Shown here: piece after piece, positions 22,856-35,371 of the stretch
Numbering within the stretch: position 1 is the stretch's first letter
Layout: each line of letters opens with the position of its first letter
Assembly (NCBI RefSeq): GCF_905220565.1
Contig: NC_059402.1
Span: 13,517,501 to 13,581,500 of the forward strand
DNA: 64,000 nucleotides
Direction: 5' to 3'
Origin: Melitaea cinxia
Taxonomy: Eukaryota; Arthropoda; Insecta; Lepidoptera; Nymphalidae
Made by a program: the position numbers and the translations under genes
The notes under the pieces: generated by a model
Databases searched by the model: none
Told to the model about the DNA's origin: nothing
What the model saw: the letters and a program-made list of their open reading frames with translations, nothing else

Positions 22856-23244
22856 GCATACAGTCACCTTATACATATATATACAGGTATAGTAGTACAA
22901 AACTAAATTAGGAAACGTAGTTATTTTCGTATCACGTCACTGACAGGCATCAGAGAGTGTTGTATTGTTGGCTGTCGCACAGAAAACAAATTAATGTTAT
23001 ACAGTGTTACATAAAGTTATAACACGAAAAATTTTAAAATATAATAATTCTGTCTTAGTAAGATGTTTAAAATTAAGGAGCTCTGTAAAGGTAATGGCAC
23101 TGTGGCACGAAAATCTGTAGGTTCTACGTATATGTACCTAGTATTGTGAAGGTAAAAAGTTTAAGATTTTGAACACTCAAACAACTCATTGGTGAAATAG
23201 TTTGTTCTGATCATCAAACTAATGGCTATCAAGGTGATATTAAA

Positions 23245-23535
23245 TCTATATATTAATACGTGAAGCAAAAACTTTGTACGCCTTTTTACGAAAATTGCGC
23301 GGACGTAGGAGTATGAAATTTCGCACACTTAATTTTTTATAGAGAAGGCATAAAAATTCATTAAATTGATTAAAAAAAAAACATTACTATACACACCACT
23401 ATGTATTTGGCACGCATATACACTCTTGTTTAATATTATCAAAGGATATAGTCTTTGACAACAGAACCTTAATAATGTTCAAACTTATAGTTTAAATTAA
23501 TTATGGTCGAATTTCGACCACTGGGCGACCACTAG
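23245..23535 (+). mobile_element. non-autonomous Helitron-like element (291 bp)
   Basis: Starts A|TCTATATATTAATACGTG and ends CTAG|T. An 8-bp perfect hairpin TGGTCGAA-t-TTCGACCA ends 11 bases before CTAG, as in Helitron 3' ends. The body (GCAAAAACTTTGTACG, AATTGCGCGGACG) is one I recall from many lepidopteran genomes. Confidence 0.75.
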
Positions 23536-24704
23536 TTTACATTAAGTCTTGTAGACTATTGATTAATAGTAGTTTCTCAAAAAGTAAAGCGTTGGCATTG
23601 CTAAATCAATTTGCTTATTGCTTTGAGAGCGAGTATTGAGTGATGGTTTTGGTCGTCAGTTCGTGACCGTTCGTTTTGACAGACATCGAATACAGTGTAT
23701 TGAACGAGAATAACGATTCCTTTACACTGACGGTTTTCTAGTGATATCTGTATTCGAGATAAAACTAAATTGTTTATTTATTTTCTTAATAAGAGAAAGG
23801 GAATAAAAAATAACTTACACTTATATAAAAAAGATACATCTGTAAAACTGTGTCAATCGTTTAAAAGTTATCTAAGTTATAGGAGTATGAGCAGGAACCA
23901 ATGTGAAATTAATTAACGATGTCGCTGTCACTACTATAATAATAAATCGTACTATAATAAAAATTTCGTTGGTCTGATATAACTTGTTATATTCACCATG
24001 TCTTGAAAAGCCAATTAATCTTTGATATCGTTCAGGAGACTATTTATGAAACCGTTTTCAACACGTCGATGGTCTGCATTTAAAATCGTCTCAAGTTAGA
24101 TTCAAATTTTCATTCTTAAGTATCTGCAGACTCTACGTTATGTTACGCTTAAACTCTATTTATCGCTATCGAGATAAGCAAAACGCCACTGTGAAAGGTT
24201 CAGAGCTACCTAGATCTGGCTTGGATTGGTTTATTACCCAGTGTAAACTCATTGAGCTGAATAGTTGATGCAGTGGTCTGAATATATTTAACGTTGATTT
24301 ATTGTACAAAACTACTAAAGATTTTGTTTTCCTTTATAAATATTCAAAGCTATTTATAATACTCTCACAATTCAGTTTATTTAGAATGAATCTACTTAGA
24401 ACCGTCATTCACGATCGTCAATGTCACTCTTGACGGCTACTTTTCAGAAGTTACACTTTTACCGTGTGTGAATTACACACACACACTTTTTTATTATTAT
24501 TCTGTTTCTAATTTAATTAGTAATATAGTGTTGTAGAAATTAACTGATTTGTGGGGAAGTGTTACACGCTCAAAGTAAAAGAAATAGTTTCCATTTGTTG
24601 TTCCCAAGCGATTTTTATACGAAAAGTTAGTTTTCTTAATCCTTTTTTGGTTTTTTGCTCTAATATTCTGCTAGCTTATGAAAATATCATAAATAAAATA
24701 TATA
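23536..24704. other. no feature recognised
   Basis: AT-rich sequence with no open frame longer than about 60 codons, no RNA gene, and no repeat copy that I can match elsewhere in the window apart from a short (AC)n run near 24476-24487. Confidence 0.4.
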
Positions 24705-24994
24705 TCTATAATATAAAAATGAGTCGCTGAATGTGTTGCTAAGCGCAAAACCCGAGAACGGTTGGACCGATTTCGCTAATTCTTTTTTTAAAATATTCCT
24801 TGAAGTACGAGGATGGTTCTTACGGAGAGAAAAATTCAAAAAAAAAAATTTAAATTTCCTGAAAAAGTCTAAAAACAACACTTTTCTATACTCCCATACA
24901 AAAGATTAGTGATAATACTTAAAGGTCAATTTGAACTTTAATACCATACGATAAAGTTTGTGTTAGGCGATACGAAGTTCGCCGGGTCAGCTAG
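24705..24994 (+). mobile_element. non-autonomous Helitron-like element (290 bp), copy 1
   Basis: Starts A|TCTATAATATAAAAATGAG and ends CTAG|T, with a GGCGA...TCGCC hairpin 7 bases before CTAG. It is nearly identical, in opposite orientation, to 58272-58560, which implies recent activity of the family. The frame at 24687-24881 (minus) is an artefact of A/T-runs. Confidence 0.8.
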
Positions 24995-25238
24995 TATTTT
25001 AATAAAATTGAGCTAAAAAAAATTGTAAGCTGTTTCATAATATTTGACGCCTTATACGAGTATATAATCTCCTACCGAGAGTATGTAAATTGACATTGAG
25101 TTATTTATGTATTGCGGTAGTGTTTTTGAACCGTCTGATGCACTTAGTGATGAGTGGGTATATAAATAAACACATACTTGAAAGCAACCTATACAAAGTA
25201 ATAACGTTTCTTACTCGGAACCTCTCCATATATATTAA

Positions 25239-25530
25239 TTAGTGACCCGCCTCGGTCACGCACGGGTACAATGCTGATACTGAATATAAAATATAAAATA
25301 AATATAAAATAAAATTAATGTGGTCTATAATATTATATGCACATAAAGTGTTTATTTACGATATCACATTAGAAACCTCTAAAACTATCAGTGTTCCTCT
25401 ACTATATTATGCATGTATTATATATAAATTAACCTTCCTCTGGAATCACTCTACTTACTGAAGAAAACCGCATCAAAATCCGTTGCGAAGATTGAAAGAT
25501 CTAAGAATACAGACAGCGGGAAGCGTCTTT
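25239..25530 (-). repeat. diverged Helitron-like or related repeat
   Basis: On the minus strand the right-hand end reads CCCGTGCGTGACCGAGGCGG and then GTCACTAAT, related in sequence to the 21043-21839 element (shared CCTCTGGAATCACTCTA-like and CCGCATCAAAATCCGTT blocks). It ends CTAA, which still fits CTRR. Its 5' end is not clear. Confidence 0.5.
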
Positions 25531-25611
25531 GTTATGAATAAAAAATAATCGCTTAATTGATATTAATACACTTTTGTTTTAAAATTTTATATGTTTTATA
25601 ATAGTATTCAT

Positions 25612-26275
25612 AAATAATTGTGTTTGCTCGCAAACGAAAAAAAAACCGACTTCAATTACATCACAAGTAATAACAACGTAGATCGACGAAAAAATAGTCA
25701 AGCAACAACAACATTATCAAAACACGCAACAACAACACGTTATCAAACAACGCATTATCAAAGATTACTCAAAAAGTAGTAATCAGATCTCGATGAAATT
25801 TAAATGTGACCACATGATAAACTTCGGCTTTCGATTAAATTAAAAATCATTAAAATCGGTAAACCTAATAAAAAGCTATTGCGGATTTTCAAGAAGTTCC
25901 CTCGATTTCTCCAGGATCCCATCATCAGATCCTGGTTTCCTTATCATGGTACTAAACTTGGGATATCTCCTTTCCAACAAAAAAAGAATTATCAAAATCC
26001 GTACATCCAGTAGAAAGTTATGCGGTATAATACAACGTAGGTCGACGAAAAAAGCGTCAAGTAAAAACGCATTATTAGATATAGCTCGAAAAGTAGTTGT
26101 TAGATCTCAAATAAATTTAAATGGGACCAATTGGCACACACCACCTTTCGATTAAAAGAAAATTTGTCGAAATCGCTCCACCGAGTCAAAAGTTCTGATG
26201 TAACATACATAAAAAAAAAAAAATACAGTCGAATTGAGAACCTCCTCCTTTTTTGGAAGTCGGTTAAAAAAAGAA
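25612..26275 (-). repeat. dispersed repeat family C, near full length
   Basis: Runs from TAATTGTGTTTGCTCGCAAA to TTTTTGGAAGTCGGTTAAA. Internally it has two related monomers, each with a 'cagtaaaaagtta' or 'agtcaaaagttctgatg' block, GTAGATCGACGAAAAAATAG or GTAGGTCGACGAAAAAA, and a TTAGATCTCAAATAAA-type block. Other copies are at 9525-9878, 27280-27532, 48934-49488, 53412-54640, 61948-63240 and 63735-63830. No protein is encoded. Confidence 0.75.
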
Positions 26276-27279
26276 ACAACAGAACATTAATGAGTTGAGA
26301 TTTTTGTACAAACACTAAAAATAGAGAAGAGAGGTACGTAAAGGTGGTAAAAGACTTTTTGTTCTGGTTGTGTGACTTTTTTTATATATTTAGTATCTAA
26401 TTTTACACATCATTTAAAATTAAATGTTGCAATAGGAAAACCAGCGCGTCATAACTTACTATTGCCAAATTTAAAGAGTGTAAGAAAGTGAAATACATTC
26501 CAATTTTTATTATTATGTTATAAAAGAAAGAGTTTACAAAGCATAATCTTATAGTAATAATACTGCAATATAAATGGGAAAATTTTTAAGTATGGATATT
26601 TGTTACACTTTCAGATATAGATACAAAGACTATTTTTTATCGCTTGCATTGTATTGAAGCGCTATCTGTTCTGAATATAAATTCAGCTTACCTTCAGCTT
26701 ATAGTAACGGTTCAATTCGATTGCATTTCATGCATTAATTGCACTCTTTTTCTCTATATAAATGAGTTTGTTGTCGTATTTTTCGTTTTAAGTTTGATCG
26801 CAATTTTCTTGTTTATGAAAAGATTTAATACGAGTTACCGTAACATTTATATGCTTGCATAAGTTATGATTCACTGCAGAACAAACAATTCAACCTGAAA
26901 CGTACTTTATATTTAAAATAAAGTTACACAATGCTTTACGTAATCCAACCGATGGTAGCCGTTCACCTGCTGTTTGTATTTCAACCATTGTTCTTTGAAT
27001 GTTTAGTCACATTTAACCCCTGAGGTCGTGACTTGTGGGAGAAATATTTTCTATGAGTATTGTAGTTCATTACTATTGCGTTTTATCCGCTCATGATACT
27101 ACTAGAAATGGTTACACACTATGGTTGGGAATGATTATGTTACTAATTTTGATAACAAAAAATTATAATACATTAATTGCAAGATTAGTAAAAATATCAA
27201 GTGTTTGTTCGGCGTAACAATAATATTTATAATTATTTAACGTTACACGAATTCAATAATAACGTTACTCGAAGTCTTG

Positions 27280-27532
27280 ATTATTTTTAATCGACTTCAA
27301 AAAAAGGACGAGGTTTTCAAATCGACTGAACAGATTTTGATGATTATTTTTTCATCGAAAGCTTATAGTGCTTGTCATGTTCCAACAAAGTAGATCGAGA
27401 TATGATATCTTTGAATTATCTCTAATAATGCATAGGTATTTAATTGATTAGGTATTTTTTCAACTACCTACGTTGTATTACTTGTCGATATAATTTGGAG
27501 TCGATTTCTTGTTTGTGAGCAAACATAATTAT
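27280..27532 (+). repeat. dispersed repeat family C fragment
   Basis: Begins ATCGACTTCAAAAAAAGGACG and passes through AACAGATTTTGATGATT and CTACGTTGTATTACTTGTCG to GGAGTCGATTTCTTG and TGAGCAAACATAATT. The middle is deleted relative to the full-length copies. Confidence 0.6.
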
Positions 27533-27841
27533 TCAAAAATAGCTTTCATTACACGCTTGATTATAATATCTATTTGTTTTGCTCGTATGTTTGAATAGCA
27601 CAATTGTATCTTTAAAGGTTTTTAAATGTATTTACACAAACACCTCATCCATCGTTTGGCAAATCCGCAAATAATTTGGCCGCATTCTACTTCGATATTC
27701 ACTTTGTGCGTCATCAGCAAAGTATTGGACAAACAATTTAAACTTTTTTTATTACTCGTGCAAACTAAAATTAACAAAAAGTTTTCCTAAAATACTTCAA
27801 TAAGAATAATTTGAAGTCCGTGCTGTACATTTTCCCTTCTC

Positions 27842-28026
27842 TCTCTCTTCAGCCGATCGCAGTCCACTGCTGGACATAGACCCCCACAAGTTCGCGCCAA
27901 AAATGGCGTGAACTCATGTATGTTGCCCATAGTCACCACGCTGGGCAGGCGGGTTGGTGACCGCAGGGCTGTCTTTGTTGACCCGAAGACGCTGCTGCCC
28001 GTCTTCAGCCTTGTGTATTTCAAAAC
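27842..28026 (+). repeat. dispersed repeat family B
   Basis: Contains CAGCCGATCGCAGTCCACTG, GTTCGCGCCAAAAATGGCG, GGCGGGTTGGTGACCGCAGG and CTGCTGCCCGTCTTCAGCC. The minus-strand frame at 27787-28023 is a by-product. Confidence 0.65.
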
Positions 28027-28373
28027 ATTTCAAACATTTTCCCTTAACCAAACAGTAAAATAATATCTGTAATAAATACAATTGTTTGAAATGTTTATTT
28101 ATAAGTTTTTGAAGCCCTTCGTGGGCTTCTGGTTAATTTTACGACAAACAACAATTTTCTCGCGAAATATCGGGAAACAACTTTTATAATTCCATTGCTA
28201 TAAATAAACCTCTTCAATACGCCTCTTGGAGTCAGCTTGGCATCACTCAAATGAAAACTCATTGAAAATAAACTTGAAGTTCACTCGGATTTATCCAATG
28301 ATCTTAACATCACAGATATGTTTCATTCCTGGTAAATATATTTTGAAATGAGTCACTCTGACTGATTGCATTC

Positions 28374-28560
28374 AGCCTGTAACATCTCATTGTTGGGCAT
28401 AGGCGTTTCTCCATGTAGGAGAAGGATTGGTGCTTAATCCACCACTCTGTTCCACTGTGGGTTGGCGAATATCTTCCTACTATGAGTAACGATCGCTATC
28501 AGATATTTATGACAACGACCGGGACCGACAGCTTAACGCGCTCTCCGGGGCAAGGTGGGG
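28374..28560 (-). repeat. SINE family S2 fragment
   Basis: On the plus strand: TTCAGCCTGTAACATCTCA, CACTGTGGGTTGGCG, TACTATGAGTAACGATCGC and GACAACGACCGGGACCGAC. It matches the reverse complement of the 16163-16480 body without its tRNA head. Confidence 0.65.
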
Positions 28561-29871
28561 CAACTATTTAGTATATTTGACTGCTAAGTGATAGCAATTT
28601 TGGAAGAGATAGATGATAGATGATCTATCTCGGATAGATGTCAAACTGCGTCGAAATAGGTTTAACGATCAAGAATTTTTAAGTGTTAGTGGCAAATACT
28701 GAACATCCCTCGCAGCATACTGTTTTTATTATTCTGTTTTATTTTAGTTGATGTAGTAAATATTTTACCATGTAACAGATTATAATAGTTCTATATTTGT
28801 CTTCCGTCTATGTTACTATTTATAGTTTTAATACAGATAAGTGTGTTTTTGTATTTTTACTACTACTCTAGTTTCTATAAATATAAGTTGGTAATGTGTA
28901 TTATTGTATTATAATTATATATGTATGTCGGATTAAACGTTTTTCCAACAGCTACCTATGTGGAAATTGTTTTGTTTTGCGCGATTGCTATTTGCTATGG
29001 TATTTCTCGTAGCAATAAAACTGTATTCCATTAATTAACAAAATAATTATTCATACTTTATTAGGTACAAATCGTCTGCAGTATATTTAAATTAGTTACT
29101 TAGATTTTTTTGCTTGCATCTTATAACCCGTAATTATATTGTTCTTTTTTTATATTTTTTTCTTTTTGTTTATATATATTTATCCGTAGCATAATAGCAC
29201 CTTTGTTAAAAAAATATGTAATGAACAAAACACAAAACTTGTATCTTTTAAATTTTCATTCGATCGCTTGTAACGTATTTTAGACATGTACTGGATGAAC
29301 TTTGTAATTAAAAATTGTGGTAGCGACAGCATAACAATATAGACTTTTTAAAATATTGAACACTATATTATATTCTTCTGTAAAAATGTTTTCAGAATAC
29401 AAAACTTTTGTTTAAAATTCACGCAATCACTGAGCGTACTTCGTATTTTGTTACTCGAAACATGCAAAATAGTTTACGGTCCTTAGAAATGTAAATAAAT
29501 AAAATTATTTTTTAATATACATAAGAATAAGCACGAAACACAAATACAGATAGCGCCAGTTTTTCTCATTCTACCTTCCAATCGAATGGAACTTAGGATT
29601 TAGAGTTTTAGAATATAGTTTAGCGATCACCTAATTTGTTTATAGCAAGTCAAACTGGTCAAAAATTTCAAAGATAATGTGACTAATCGAGTGATTTCAT
29701 TATTGTACATTTAAACTCCTCACCAAATAAACTTTGGTCTAGAAAACCACTTTTGTTTAAAACCGTGTTAGCTTAATATGATTTAAAGATAGTGCGAATG
29801 TTTTTAGTTAAATTTATTATGAACACATTGTTATATTTAGGTTCAAGAAATGCTTTTAATATATATATATA

Positions 29872-30066
29872 CTAGCTGTGCCCGCGGCTTCGCCCGCGTT
29901 GAAATCAGTGTGTCACAAAGTTTTCCCGGCAAACTTTGAGTGAAACTCTCATCAAAATTGGCTTAGCCGTTCCGTAAACTTTCCTCTTGAACCGCATGAA
30001 AATTCGTTCAGTAGATTTTGAGGGAATTGATCACATACACTTTTGGAGACTTTGTTTTATAATACA
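29872..30066 (-). mobile_element. Helitron-like 3' end fragment
   Basis: On the minus strand it ends GCGGGCACAG-CTAG|T after a GC-rich hairpin (CGCGGGC gaa GCCGCGG). The 5' end is not clear; the piece abuts the next element at 30067. Confidence 0.5.
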
Positions 30067-30513
30067 CTAACTGTTGCCCGCGATTACGTACGCGTGGTTA
30101 TGAAGATATGCATATATAAGATGTTTAACGCAAATTATTTTTTTATTTAAGTCACTTGAAATGCTTATCACACTGAGTAACTTTTTAAAAGGCACAATTT
30201 AGTATAATTTCATAGTTGTATTTATAAAACCTCTCTATACACCATATTCTTAGTTTTATTTTCAGACTGTAATATAAATAATCTATTAGGCGAACTTATA
30301 GCTGCTGTATATGTTTCATACAAACTATCAACCCCAATTAAACCCCCTTAGCCGTGGAATATCACAAAATTCGTTCTTAACGGACGTCTACTAACTATAA
30401 TCTACCTCCCTGCCAAATTTCATCTTTGTCCATCCTGAATAGATGGACACTCCAGCGGTTTTTGAGTTCTCTTGATGAGTGAGTCAGTGACCTTTCTCTT
30501 TTATATATATAGA
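30067..30513 (-). mobile_element. Helitron-like element (447 bp), parent of the adjacent array
   Basis: On the minus strand: A|TCTATATATATAAAAGAGA... and end GGGCAACAG-TTAG|T (one change from CTAG). It contains one diverged copy of the unit that is tandemly repeated in 30514-31837. Confidence 0.55.
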
Positions 30514-31834
30514 TTACGATGTATTATTTGAAAACCTCCTCACCATCTATAGAGCATACATTTTAAATTTCAAGTCTCTAACTTAAAAAACATAGGACTT
30601 TCATACAAACTTCCAACCCGCGTTTTATCCCTTTAGGGGTCGAGTTTCATGAAATCCGGTCATAGTGGAGGTTTAAGACCTATAAGGAACCTACCTGCCA
30701 AATTTCAAGTTTGTAACTCTTATAGTTCGGAGATTTAGCGATGAGTGAGTCAACCTACCATCCCCCGTTTTAACCCAAAAAGGAAGTTGATTTTTAAAGA
30801 TACATTATTTGGACACCTGCTCATCATTTATAGAGCATACATTTTAAATTTCAAGTCTCTTACTTCTAAAACATAGGACTTTCATACAAACTTCCAACCC
30901 CCGTTTTACCCCCTTAGGGGTCGAGTTTCGTAAAATTCATTCTCAGCGGATGTTTACGCCTTATAAGGAGCCTACCTGCTAAATTTCAAGTTTTTGGGTG
31001 TTATAGTTTCGGAGGTTTCGTGTTCAGTGAGTCAACCTACGATCCCCCGCTTTAAACCCAAAAGGGAGTCGATTTTTAAAGATACATTATTTGGACACCT
31101 TTTCATCATCTATAGAGCATACATTTTAAATTTCAAGTCTCTTACTTCAAAAACTTTCAGACAAACTTCCAACCCCCGTTTTATCCCCTCAGGGGTTGAA
31201 ATGTCTACGCTCTATAAGAAACCTACCTGCCAAAATTCTAGTTTGTAGCTGTTATAGTTTCGGAGATTTCGTGATGAGTGAGTCAACCTACCATCCCCCG
31301 TTTTAACCCCAAAAAGGAGTTGATTTATAAATATACATTATTTGAACACCTCACCATCTAAAGATCGTACATTTTAAATTTCAACTCTCTTACTTCAAAA
31401 ACATAGGACTTTCATACAAACTTCCAACCCCCGTTTTACCCCCTTAGGGGTCGAATTTCATGATATTCGTTCTTAGCAAAATGTCTACGCTCTATAAGGA
31501 GCCTATCTGCCAAATTTCAAGTTTGTAGGGGTTATAGTTTCGGAGATTTCGTAATGAGTGAGTAAACCTACCATCCCCCGTTTTAACCCCTTCCTCTTCA
31601 TCTATAAGGCATACATTTTAAATTTTAAGTCTCTTACTTCAAAAACATAGGACTTTCATACAAACTTCCAACCCCCGTTTTACCCCCTTAGGGGTCGAGT
31701 TTCGTAAAATCCGTTCTTAGCGGACGTCTACTTCCTATAAGGAGCCTACCTGCCAAATTTTAAGTTTGTAGGTGTTATAGTTTCGGAGATTTCGTGATGA
31801 GTGAGTGACCTTTCGCTTTTATATATATTATTAT

Positions 31835-31837
<3 letters not shown>
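30514..31837 (-). repeat. tandem array, five units of 243-282 bp, inside a Helitron-like element
   Basis: The anchor ATTTTAAATTTCAAGTCTCT (or a near match) begins at 30560, 30841, 31123, 31371 and 31614, so unit lengths are 281, 282, 248 and 243. Each unit carries CAAACTTCCAACCCCCGTTT, TTAGGGGTCGAGTTTCGTA and GGAGCCTACCTGCCAAATTT. The right end, read on the minus strand, is A|TCTATAATAATATATATAAA, the same 5' end type as 30067-30513. The shorter units lack part of the CCCGTTTTAACCC-to-ATTATTTGGACAC region. The frame at 30994-31248 is fortuitous. Confidence 0.85.

Positions 31838-31906
<69 letters not shown>
31838..31906. repeat. (TA)n microsatellite
   Basis: About 69 bases of uninterrupted TA dinucleotides directly abutting the Helitron-like end at 31837. 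Confidence 0.95.
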
Positions 31907-31911
<5 letters not shown>

Positions 31912-32556
31912 AAATACAATGTATATAGTTAATACAAGCGACTACATTGGCTGTTTGTATCAGGTTCTTTGCCCGAAGCTGCGCTTGGGTCGATTGTAAC
32001 TCTCATAGTAAGTAGGTCAAGGCATCAAGAATATACCATGTTAGAGTTCCTGCATATTACAAGAAAAAATATGACTAATTTTTTTTTAGTATTTATAGCC
32101 TATTGCTGAGGCTTTATCCAAATAGACACGTTTATTTCTCACGTCCCCACCCCCTTAAGAGTTAAGATTTTTTGGGTATTGGGTAAGGTGTTCATTTGTT
32201 TCTAGTTTACAGCCGTCTGTCATCTCACTTTTTACCTACGAAAGAGTAAGTATTTCCCAAAATCATTTCTCAATAAGTGTTAGGAATGTTTTATGTATTT
32301 TTGTATATAATTTAATTCTGAGATTGGTCTCTATTTCACAGCGAAATAATCATTCGGGGCAAATTATTATTTTATCGCTATTGATAAAAATATTTTCCTT
32401 CAGCAACACTTATATATATAATTAAAATTTACACTGTTTTAAAAAATATAAGGATAAGAAATGTGTATTTTTTATACTAGATCGCAATCTAGAATTTAGA
32501 TGTTATTCAAGACGATGAGAGTGATTAGTGAGCTAAGAAAATGTTAGTACAAATGG

Positions 32557-33575
32557 TGACCAGTACGTCTACCATGAGTTTCAAGAGACGATACACGTTA
32601 GCGAGTGTAGTAGAAAATTTGTATGGCAAGTTGAGCAGCGCCTCTAACGGATACTATCATTACTATATTTGGTACCATAAGTTTTCTCAGGACAGTTAAG
32701 TTAACTACACTCGTAAATGTCATTCTAGAGCGCCGATATTTTCATACAATTCGCTACCATGAGTAACATATTTGACAGATGTCACCCTGTTTAACGTTAC
32801 TATTATAGTTGCGTCACTCACTTGAAAAAATCGTGCGAGAAGTTTATAATTATTAGGTTTATATACTATTTAATTGCATTATATTTGGTAGAACATAGCC
32901 CCGTTCCTAAAACACAATTTAAGATATAACAATATTATTTTCTATATTCAATTTACGAAATAATATAATAATATAATACAAATTATACAATTTATTTATA
33001 AAATTATGATCACGATTTACGTTAATAAAGAAAGAAATAACCATAACACTTAAATAAACACTTACTTTTTCATATAATCCACCATAAGTTCGAACTGGGA
33101 AGCATTAGTTCTCATTTTTTATATTTTGTTGTTTTAGAATTATTGTATAACAATTAAACAATATGATTGTTTCACAAGTGTTTGACAACAACTTAAGTTA
33201 GACATTTAAACTGACGGAATAAATTGAAAAAATTTAGAAGTTCTTGAGCTCGCATGAATACACTGTAATATGCTGCTTTGCATTTTTGTCGGATTATTTT
33301 AAACTTCGTTTAGACCTCACTTCATTCGAAAGTCATCATGTTTACTCTTTCTTTTTTCTATACGGAAGAAAGAGATAAAGATATTAGTAACTAATACCAA
33401 TATAACGGATTTAAAACTATAAGTCTTATCGAGTGCTCGATAGACTCTATAGTGAAATTTAGAAATACTCATAATAGGTATGGTATAGATAACTATTCCT
33501 GTTGCGTTTCTACGTTTACTACTGTAGTTATGTCATGTGCGCTTGCACAAAAACTCATGGTAGACGTACTGGTCA
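32557..33575. mobile_element. ~1-kb element bounded by perfect 25-bp inverted repeats
   Basis: Positions 32557-32581 are the exact reverse complement of 33551-33575 (core CAGTACGTCTACCATGAG). A second imperfect inverted pair lies just inside the left part (GAGTGTAGTAGAAAATTTGTATGG near 32614, with its partner near 32707-32760, including another ACCATGAGT). No open frame and no obvious target duplication are seen. It is probably a fold-back or MITE-type element. Confidence 0.6.
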
Positions 33576-34111
33576 TTCTGGCAGTATGACCTAGTCGCCA
33601 TTTCTACTTATTACTGACTTGTGTGGAAAATATGAAATATATAGGAAATACATATATTGGAAAAAAAATCCTTAAACTGGTTAAAATATCGCATAATAAC
33701 ATAGACATAAACAGACCAACTCTTCTTTTTATGAATGACGATAGTCAATTAAAGCAGTTCAGTACTACAACATTTTTTCAATGATAGCATTGGTTTTCAC
33801 TATTAGTTATTTTTTTTACATTTAGACCGATTCCTGTTGGTAAAGTTCAACGTTACTTTTTGATCGTTACGAAGTTGTATCATTAGCAAAGCTTTTGAGT
33901 ACTTGATGAAGTATTCATAAAGTTTGTACAAAAACCTCTCTAGCCGTGAAGATGTTCGAAATATAACATAAAACTGAGTAAATTGAAGATTTGTCTGTTA
34001 ATGTGAAATATACGCCCTTTAGTGCCTATCCTTGTAAATATTATGATAACAATGTTTTGTTCACGAATTTATAGAGAAATTTGCATTTATTATACCTATA
34101 ATTATTATTAT

Positions 34112-34350
34112 AATTATGCCAATAGGTCGGCAAACAAGCGTACGGTTCACCTGATGTTAAGCTATTACCGTCGATTATTGACGTCTGCAAAACCAGAAGC
34201 ATTACATACGCATTGCCGACCCTATCCTCAATTCCCCCCAGAAGCTCTGGTCACCTTACTCACCAATAGGAACTCAACACTGCTTGAAAGCAATATTATT
34301 TAGTACTTGGAGGTACTACCCCAATCGGGCTGCTCCATATTTTGTATATA
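34112..34350 (-). repeat. dispersed repeat family A, diverged copy
   Basis: Plus-strand reading: CCAATAGGTCGGCAAACAAG, TACGGTTCACCTGATG, CCCAGAAGCTCTGGTCACC, and CCCAATCGGGCTGCTCCATA. It is the reverse complement of the family A layout. Confidence 0.7.
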
Positions 34351-35059
34351 TTTTGAGAGATTTATTTTATATCTATTCGCTGATCAGTACGCTTATCGTC
34401 CTGAGACCAACGCAAGCGAACTCTGAGCACCTTGCAGTCGTTTGCTTTGTTTTGAAAATATTTTACTTACAGTTTTCTTACAGTTTTCTTACAAAGTGAG
34501 TGTAATGTTCGATATTCTGTGCTGGATTTCGATAACAAAAATTAAAATCTGGAAATTTCGATCTAGAATCTCTATATCTACATATTATCTTTTGCAATCA
34601 TTAGTGGCTATACCTGCACAAACTTGCGGTGTCGTGAATTTTACAAAAGAATTTTATTTATTTATACTTTATTGTACATCACAACTACATTTTAAACATT
34701 AAGCACATTTAAAGACAATTACAGAGTGTGAAGTACAATGGGCGGTCTTATAGCCATTTCTTTCAGACAACCTAATTGAAGGAAGGATAAATTTATTAGA
34801 ATTTTCCGGTTCCATGACAAAAAGAAAATCTCACATTTCACTCTAGCGCATAAAAAATTTAAAAATATATTAATAAATAAATAAATTACTTAGCTCATGA
34901 GCTATAAAGAAATGTAGCACATAGCAAAGAAATTATTCAGCTTTGTATTACTCATGTAGATGACAACCCTTGCATTCTATGCTATTAACATTTTCATAAT
35001 ACGCAATGAACTTAATTATCTGGATAATTTTATATATATTATACTTATGTAGTGCTGTG

Positions 35060-35371
35060 TGGCTACGGCACTAAAGAATTTAGCCACCCCCTCTCTTCCC
35101 GTGGGTGTCGTAAGAGGCGACTAAGAGATAACAAGGTTCCACAACCATCTTGGAACTTAAGAAGCCGACCGATGGCGGGATAACCATCCAACTGCTGGCT
35201 TTGAAATACACAGGCCGAAGACGGGCAGCAGCGTCTTTGGTGCGACAAAGCCAGTACTGCGGTCACCAACCCGCCTGCCCAGCGTGGTGACTATGGGCAA
35301 AACACATGAGTTCACGTTATTTTTGACGTAAACTTGTGGAGGCCTATGTCCAGCAGTGGACTGTATAGGCT
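35060..35371 (-). repeat. dispersed repeat family B, longest copy
   Basis: Plus-strand reading begins near AGCCACCCCCTCTCTTCCC, then GTGGGTGTCGTAAGAGGCG, AACCATCCAACTGCTGGC, and AAGACGGGCAGCAGCGTC, and ends GTCCAGCAGTGGACTGTATA. On the minus strand it matches 9933-10172 and 27842-28026 in order. Confidence 0.7.

Larger units (their letters stand above)
26276..29871. other. no gene recognised; repeats embedded in AT-rich DNA
   Basis: Besides the family C, family B and S2 fragments listed separately, I see no coding signature. Frames at 26644-26862 and 27035-27217 are short, hydrophobic-looking translations of T-rich DNA without a domain. The stretch 28570-29870 is AT-rich and shows nothing. 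Confidence 0.4.

Noticed and set aside
30514..31837. Regular direct repeats suggestive of a CRISPR array
   Set aside because: Units are ~245-282 bp tandem copies with no short repeat/unique spacer pattern, and the context is a eukaryotic transposon.
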